Part shown: positions 6,292-8,738 of the stretch, piece after piece
Numbering within the stretch: position 1 is the first letter of the stretch
How the letters are laid out: every line of letters begins with the position of its first letter
Assembly (NCBI GenBank): GCA_012512865.1
Contig: JAAZDH010000380.1
Span: forward strand, 1-8,738
Reading direction: 5' to 3'
DNA from: Clostridiaceae bacterium
GTDB taxonomy: Bacteria > Bacillota > Clostridia > Acetivibrionales > DUMC01
DNA: 8,738 nucleotides
Position numbers and translations under genes: made by a program
Notes under the pieces: generated by a model
The model's input: only the letters and a program-made list of their open reading frames with translations
What the model was told of the DNA's origin: nothing
The model's database searches: none

Positions 6292-7527
6292 ATGAAAGTA
6301 TTGGAAAAGGTGGAGTTGGTTGCTCCTGCCGGAAACCTGGAAAAACTTAAGATGGCAATAATATACGGGGCTGATGCGGTGTACCTGGGAGGAAATGAAT
6401 TCGGGCTCAGGGCATTTGCAGGATATTTCACACTGGAGGAAATGAAAGAGGGTATTGAGTTCGCGCATTCAATGGGGAAAAAGGCGTATGTCACCATGAA
6501 CATAATTCCTCACAACGAAGATTTTGAAGGGATGGAGGAATATATAAAGGTAATTGCCGGGTTGCAGGCCGATGCCGTAATAATATCAGACCCGGGGGTT
6601 TACGCCTTGGTGAAAGAAACAGCGCCGGAAATGAAGATACATTTAAGTACCCAGGCAAATAATACCAATTGGAGAAGTGCAAGATTCTGGTATGAACACG
6701 GGGTGAAAAGAATAATTCTTGCAAGGGAATTGTCCTTGAAAGAAATCGGGGAGATAAGAAAGAGAGTACCGGAAGACTTGGAACTGGAGATATTTATCCA
6801 TGGAGCAATGTGTGTATCATATTCCGGTAGATGCCTTCTCAGTAATTACATGGCCGGCAGGGATGCCAACAGGGGTTTATGCTCACATCCATGCAGGTGG
6901 GAATATTTTTTGATGGAAGAAAAGAGGCCCGGGCAGTACATGCCCGTGTACGAGGATGAGAGGGGAACGTTTATATTTAATTCAAAGGACTTATGCATGA
7001 TTGAACATATCCCGGCTGTTATATCAACAGGGGTGAACAGCCTGAAAATAGAGGGGCGTATGAAAAGCGCCTATTATGCGGCAACAACGGTTAAAGCTTA
7101 CAGGGAAGCCATCGATGCATATTACAAGGACCCGGAGGGGTATAGATTCAATCCCCTGTGGCTTGAAGAGATAGCCAAGGCAAGCCACCGGGAATATACG
7201 ACGGGCTTCTATTTTAAGAAACCAGGAAGTGAAGACCAGGTATACAACACGTCAACCTACGTAAGGGAATACGATTTTGTAGGTATTGTAGTTGAATATA
7301 ACAAGGAAACGGGCATAGCCAAGGTTGAGCAGAGAAACCGGATGTTTGTGGGTGAAGAAATCGAGGTGATGAACCCCAAGGGCAGGTATTTTAAACAAAA
7401 GATAACCAGCATGAGGAACGAGGAGGGGGAATTGATTGAAAGCGCTCCACATCCCCAGATGATAGTGTACATGCCCATGGAAAGGGAAACTGAAGAATAT
7501 GCAATGCTAAGAAGAAAAAAGGGGTAA
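6292..7527 (+). CDS. trhP: U32-family protein, TrhP-type (tRNA U34 hydroxylation)
   Basis: A 411-residue protein of the U32 'peptidase' family. It opens with VELVAPAGNLEKLKMAI (7-23) and GADAVYLGG (26-34), a TIM-barrel-like start. The U32 signature EIFIHGAMCVSYSGRCLLS lies at 166-184. Cysteines C174, C181, C197 and C235 have the spacing of the [4Fe-4S] ligands known in U32 relatives such as UbiU; C201 is an extra one. E. coli YegQ and B. subtilis YrrN/YrrO (TrhP) form 5-hydroxyuridine at tRNA position 34 from prephenate-derived chemistry. Length matches YrrO/YegQ and is shorter than RlhA, which acts on 23S rRNA. Protease activity is not supported. B. subtilis has two copies in tandem; only one is here. 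An in-frame GTG at 6235 would add a basic 19-residue extension but has no ribosome site, so 6292 is preferred. Confidence 0.88.
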   Translation: MKVLEKVELVAPAGNLEKLKMAIIYGADAVYLGGNEFGLRAFAGYFTLEEMKEGIEFAHSMGKKAYVTMNIIPHNEDFEGMEEYIKVIAGLQADAVIISDPGVYALVKETAPEMKIHLSTQANNTNWRSARFWYEHGVKRIILARELSLKEIGEIRKRVPEDLELEIFIHGAMCVSYSGRCLLSNYMAGRDANRGLCSHPCRWEYFLMEEKRPGQYMPVYEDERGTFIFNSKDLCMIEHIPAVISTGVNSLKIEGRMKSAYYAATTVKAYREAIDAYYKDPEGYRFNPLWLEEIAKASHREYTTGFYFKKPGSEDQVYNTSTYVREYDFVGIVVEYNKETGIAKVEQRNRMFVGEEIEVMNPKGRYFKQKITSMRNEEGELIESAPHPQMIVYMPMERETEEYAMLRRKKG

Positions 7528-7528
7528 G

Positions 7529-7765
7529 CTACTTTGCTTCAACAAACCACTTACCGTCATCATCCTGCCACAGGTAGGTTTCTTTCCCGCAAATGCGGCA
7601 CCTGTAGCGGGTCCCCCTGCCGCCGGCTTTCAAGGAAGCGGCCCGGGTTGAGTCGATGACTTTATCGATAATGAATTTCCTTCCATCTTCCCACTTTATA
7701 TACAGGGGAGTTTTTTTACCATCCGTTGAATGCCTTACCACGACTTCCACGAACACTTTTCTCAT
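7529..7765 (-). CDS. Small conserved CxxC protein next to dinB, unknown function
   Basis: A 78-residue protein I recognise only as a type often found beside dinB in Clostridia (from memory, not checked). An N-terminal beta-rich part (RKVFVEVVVRHS) leads to PLYIKWEDGRKFIIDKVID (residues about 20-38), then RAASLKAGGRG (41-51), YRCRICG (54-60) with CxxC at 56 and 59, and a YLWQDDDGKWFVE end. One CxxC pair cannot bind zinc alone in the usual four-ligand way, so a dimer or a non-metal role is possible. No signal peptide or membrane segment. AAGGTGA (minus, 7778-7772) lies six bases before the ATG. It follows dinB on the same strand and ends one base from the U32 stop codon on the opposite strand. 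Confidence 0.82.
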   Translation of the reverse strand: MRKVFVEVVVRHSTDGKKTPLYIKWEDGRKFIIDKVIDSTRAASLKAGGRGTRYRCRICGKETYLWQDDDGKWFVEAK

Positions 7766-7776
7766 ATTATTTCACC

Positions 7777-7809
7777 TTGCATATTGCAACTTGCACTTTG
7801 CACCTTGCA
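7777..7809. repeat. Perfect 7-bp-period TTGCA array, five copies
   Basis: TTGCA occurs at 7777, 7784, 7791, 7798 and 7805, exactly every seven bases, with two variable bases between (TA, AC, CT, CC). On the minus strand this reads TGCAANN five times and runs straight into the ribosome binding site of the small CxxC gene. The period is exact although the linker bases vary. Confidence 0.85.
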
Positions 7810-7820
7810 GGAGCTCCTGC
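7807..7820. other. 14-bp perfect palindrome
   Basis: GCAGGAGCTCCTGC is its own reverse complement. It overlaps the last TTGCA unit of the seven-base array and lies about 42 bases upstream of the small CxxC gene's start. It has no loop and no T-run, so it is not a terminator. A dimeric-protein binding site is possible but unproven. Confidence 0.5.
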
Positions 7821-7869
7821 TTATGCCATGACAAGAATGAGGTTGACGAATATTAGTTCCCATACTGCA

Positions 7870-7952
7870 AAAACCAAGGTTGTTGTTCATAAAACCAGGC
7901 TGTTAATCATAAAGCCAAGGTTGCTAACCGTAAAATACGGGCTGCTAATCAG
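7870..7952. repeat. 21-bp degenerate tandem repeat, four copies, reaching into the dinB stop
   Basis: Units begin at 7870, 7891, 7911 and 7932 and are 21, 20, 21 and 21 bases long. Each has an A-run, then a CCAAGG-like block (CCAAGG, CCAGG, CCAAGG, ACGGG), then TTGTT / CTGTTAATCAT / TTGCTAACCGT / CTGCTAATCAG. The last unit covers the dinB stop codon (7945-7947) and its final codons. The rest of the dinB-CxxC gap (7821-7869) shows no clear feature. Confidence 0.75.
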
Positions 7953-8738
7953 GTATTCCCGGCAAGGCTCCCTGGAATCCGCACTCCGCGCCTGCGGGCG
8001 AAAAAATATCCCGGTTGCCGCTTGTCAGCAACAAAGCCCTGTGAACGGAGTAATGCCCGTATCTTGCCCTTATTTTGTCCATGCTGCATTCCAGGAGCTG
8101 TTTTTTCGTGTCCCTGTCATCATCGAAGAAGGAAAGCTGCAGGTACGAATCCGCTTCTACCAGGCTGGAAACCCTTACTCCCAACAACCTGATGTTTTTT
8201 CCCCAGTCCCAGTGTTTTAAAAATATTTCAAATGCCTTTTCGGCTATGTCGGTCGATACAAAGGTATAATGGGAAAGCTGTTCCTGCTTTTCCATGCTTT
8301 CCATGTCCGAGGTCCTTATTAGCACCTGGACGGTCTTTCCCTTGAGGTTATGCCTCCTCAGGCGCTGTGCCACGCTGTCGGAAAGCACGTAAAGCAAAAT
8401 TTTCACTTCTTCGTTGCAAACAAGGTCTTTAGGCGTTGTAAGGGAATTGCCTATACTTTTTATTAAAGGCTTGTTTCCCGCTTTTTCAACGGGGGTGTTA
8501 TCATAGCCGTTGGCAAAAATCCATAACGTTTCTCCCCATTTTCCCAGCTGCTGGACAAGGAATGACGGTGTAACGCGGGCAAGCTGGCCTATTGTAAATA
8601 TGCCCGATTTATTGAGTTTTTCCATGGTTGAATGCCCCACGTACATCAGGTTGTTTACGGGGAGGGGCCATATCATGCTTTTGAAATTTTCCCCGTCAAT
8701 TACCGTGACAGCATCGGGCTTTTTTATATCCGAACCCA
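7945..8738 (-). CDS. dinB: DNA polymerase IV (DinB), C-terminal part (partial)
   Basis: 263 residues are visible; the frame stays open to the right edge, and the ATG at 8676 is internal. The visible protein starts GSDIKKPDAVTVI, the end of the palm region, where Y-family enzymes read GSDxxKPDG/A. WPLPVNNLMYVG and STMEKLNKSGIFTIGQLA (visible residues about 23-53) form the thumb helix-hairpin-helix. The rest is the little-finger domain. QLSFFD (visible 200-205, bases 8139-8122) resembles the beta-clamp-binding consensus QL[SD]LF. Full-length Pol IV has about 350-420 residues; the catalytic fingers/palm acidic residues are outside the window. The enzyme copies damaged templates. The end (SPAGAECGFQGALPGIPD) is unlike usual DinB tails and lies partly in the tandem repeat. 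Same strand as the CxxC gene, 179 bases upstream of it. Confidence 0.93.
   Translation of the reverse strand, partial: GSDIKKPDAVTVIDGENFKSMIWPLPVNNLMYVGHSTMEKLNKSGIFTIGQLARVTPSFLVQQLGKWGETLWIFANGYDNTPVEKAGNKPLIKSIGNSLTTPKDLVCNEEVKILLYVLSDSVAQRLRRHNLKGKTVQVLIRTSDMESMEKQEQLSHYTFVSTDIAEKAFEIFLKHWDWGKNIRLLGVRVSSLVEADSYLQLSFFDDDRDTKKQLLECSMDKIRARYGHYSVHRALLLTSGNRDIFSPAGAECGFQGALPGIPD

Noticed and set aside
7777..7952. CRISPR array
   Set aside because: Units are 7 or 21 bases, directly adjacent without unique spacers, degenerate in the 21-bp case, and no cas gene is present.
7726..8220. Open frame of 164 codons on the plus strand over the CxxC gene start and the dinB end
   Set aside because: It crosses the repeat arrays and is antisense to clear DinB sequence; the product has no recognisable motifs.

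Overview
The window looks like chromosomal housekeeping DNA from a spore-forming Clostridia-type Firmicute. Supporting signs are strong AAGGAGG or AAGGTGA ribosome binding sites, low-to-moderate GC with AT-rich spacers, a MutS2-type MutS paralogue, a YteA-type zinc-finger protein, and the mltG / O-methyltransferase / U32 gene order, which matches yrrL-yrrM-yrrN/yrrO of Bacillus subtilis. I see no rRNA, tRNA, CRISPR array, transposase, phage gene or attachment site.

Layout. Positions 1-406 (minus) hold the N-terminal third to half of a methylthioadenosine-phosphorylase-family enzyme, cut by the window edge. After an AT-rich divergent spacer (407-798) come, all on the plus strand, a YteA/DksA-like zinc-finger protein (799-1443), MutS2 (1725-4112), the lytic transglycosylase MltG (4196-5326), a TrmR-type O-methyltransferase (5412-6053) and a U32-family TrhP-type protein (6292-7527). 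Two minus-strand genes converge on these: a 78-residue CxxC protein (7529-7765), whose stop codon lies one base from the U32 stop, and upstream of it the C-terminal part of DNA polymerase IV (7945-8738), cut by the right edge.

How the genes fit together. The O-methyltransferase and the U32 protein are the expected pair for making 5-methoxyuridine at the wobble position (U34) of tRNA: TrhP installs the hydroxyl and TrmR methylates it. MltG sets peptidoglycan strand length and is a conserved neighbour with no obvious biochemical link. MutS2 carries ATPase, coiled-coil, KOW-like and Smr parts and acts on recombination intermediates and/or collided ribosomes. DinB is a translesion polymerase with a clamp-binding-like motif and a small same-strand partner.

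The most unusual property is in the spacers. Almost every non-coding gap carries its own degenerate short tandem repeat, with a different unit and period (7, 9/18, 10, 16, 11-13 or 21 bp) in each. Two arrays run across the stop codon of the preceding gene. I found no convincing new multi-gene system. The repeat-filled spacers and the small DinB-neighbour protein are the best leads.
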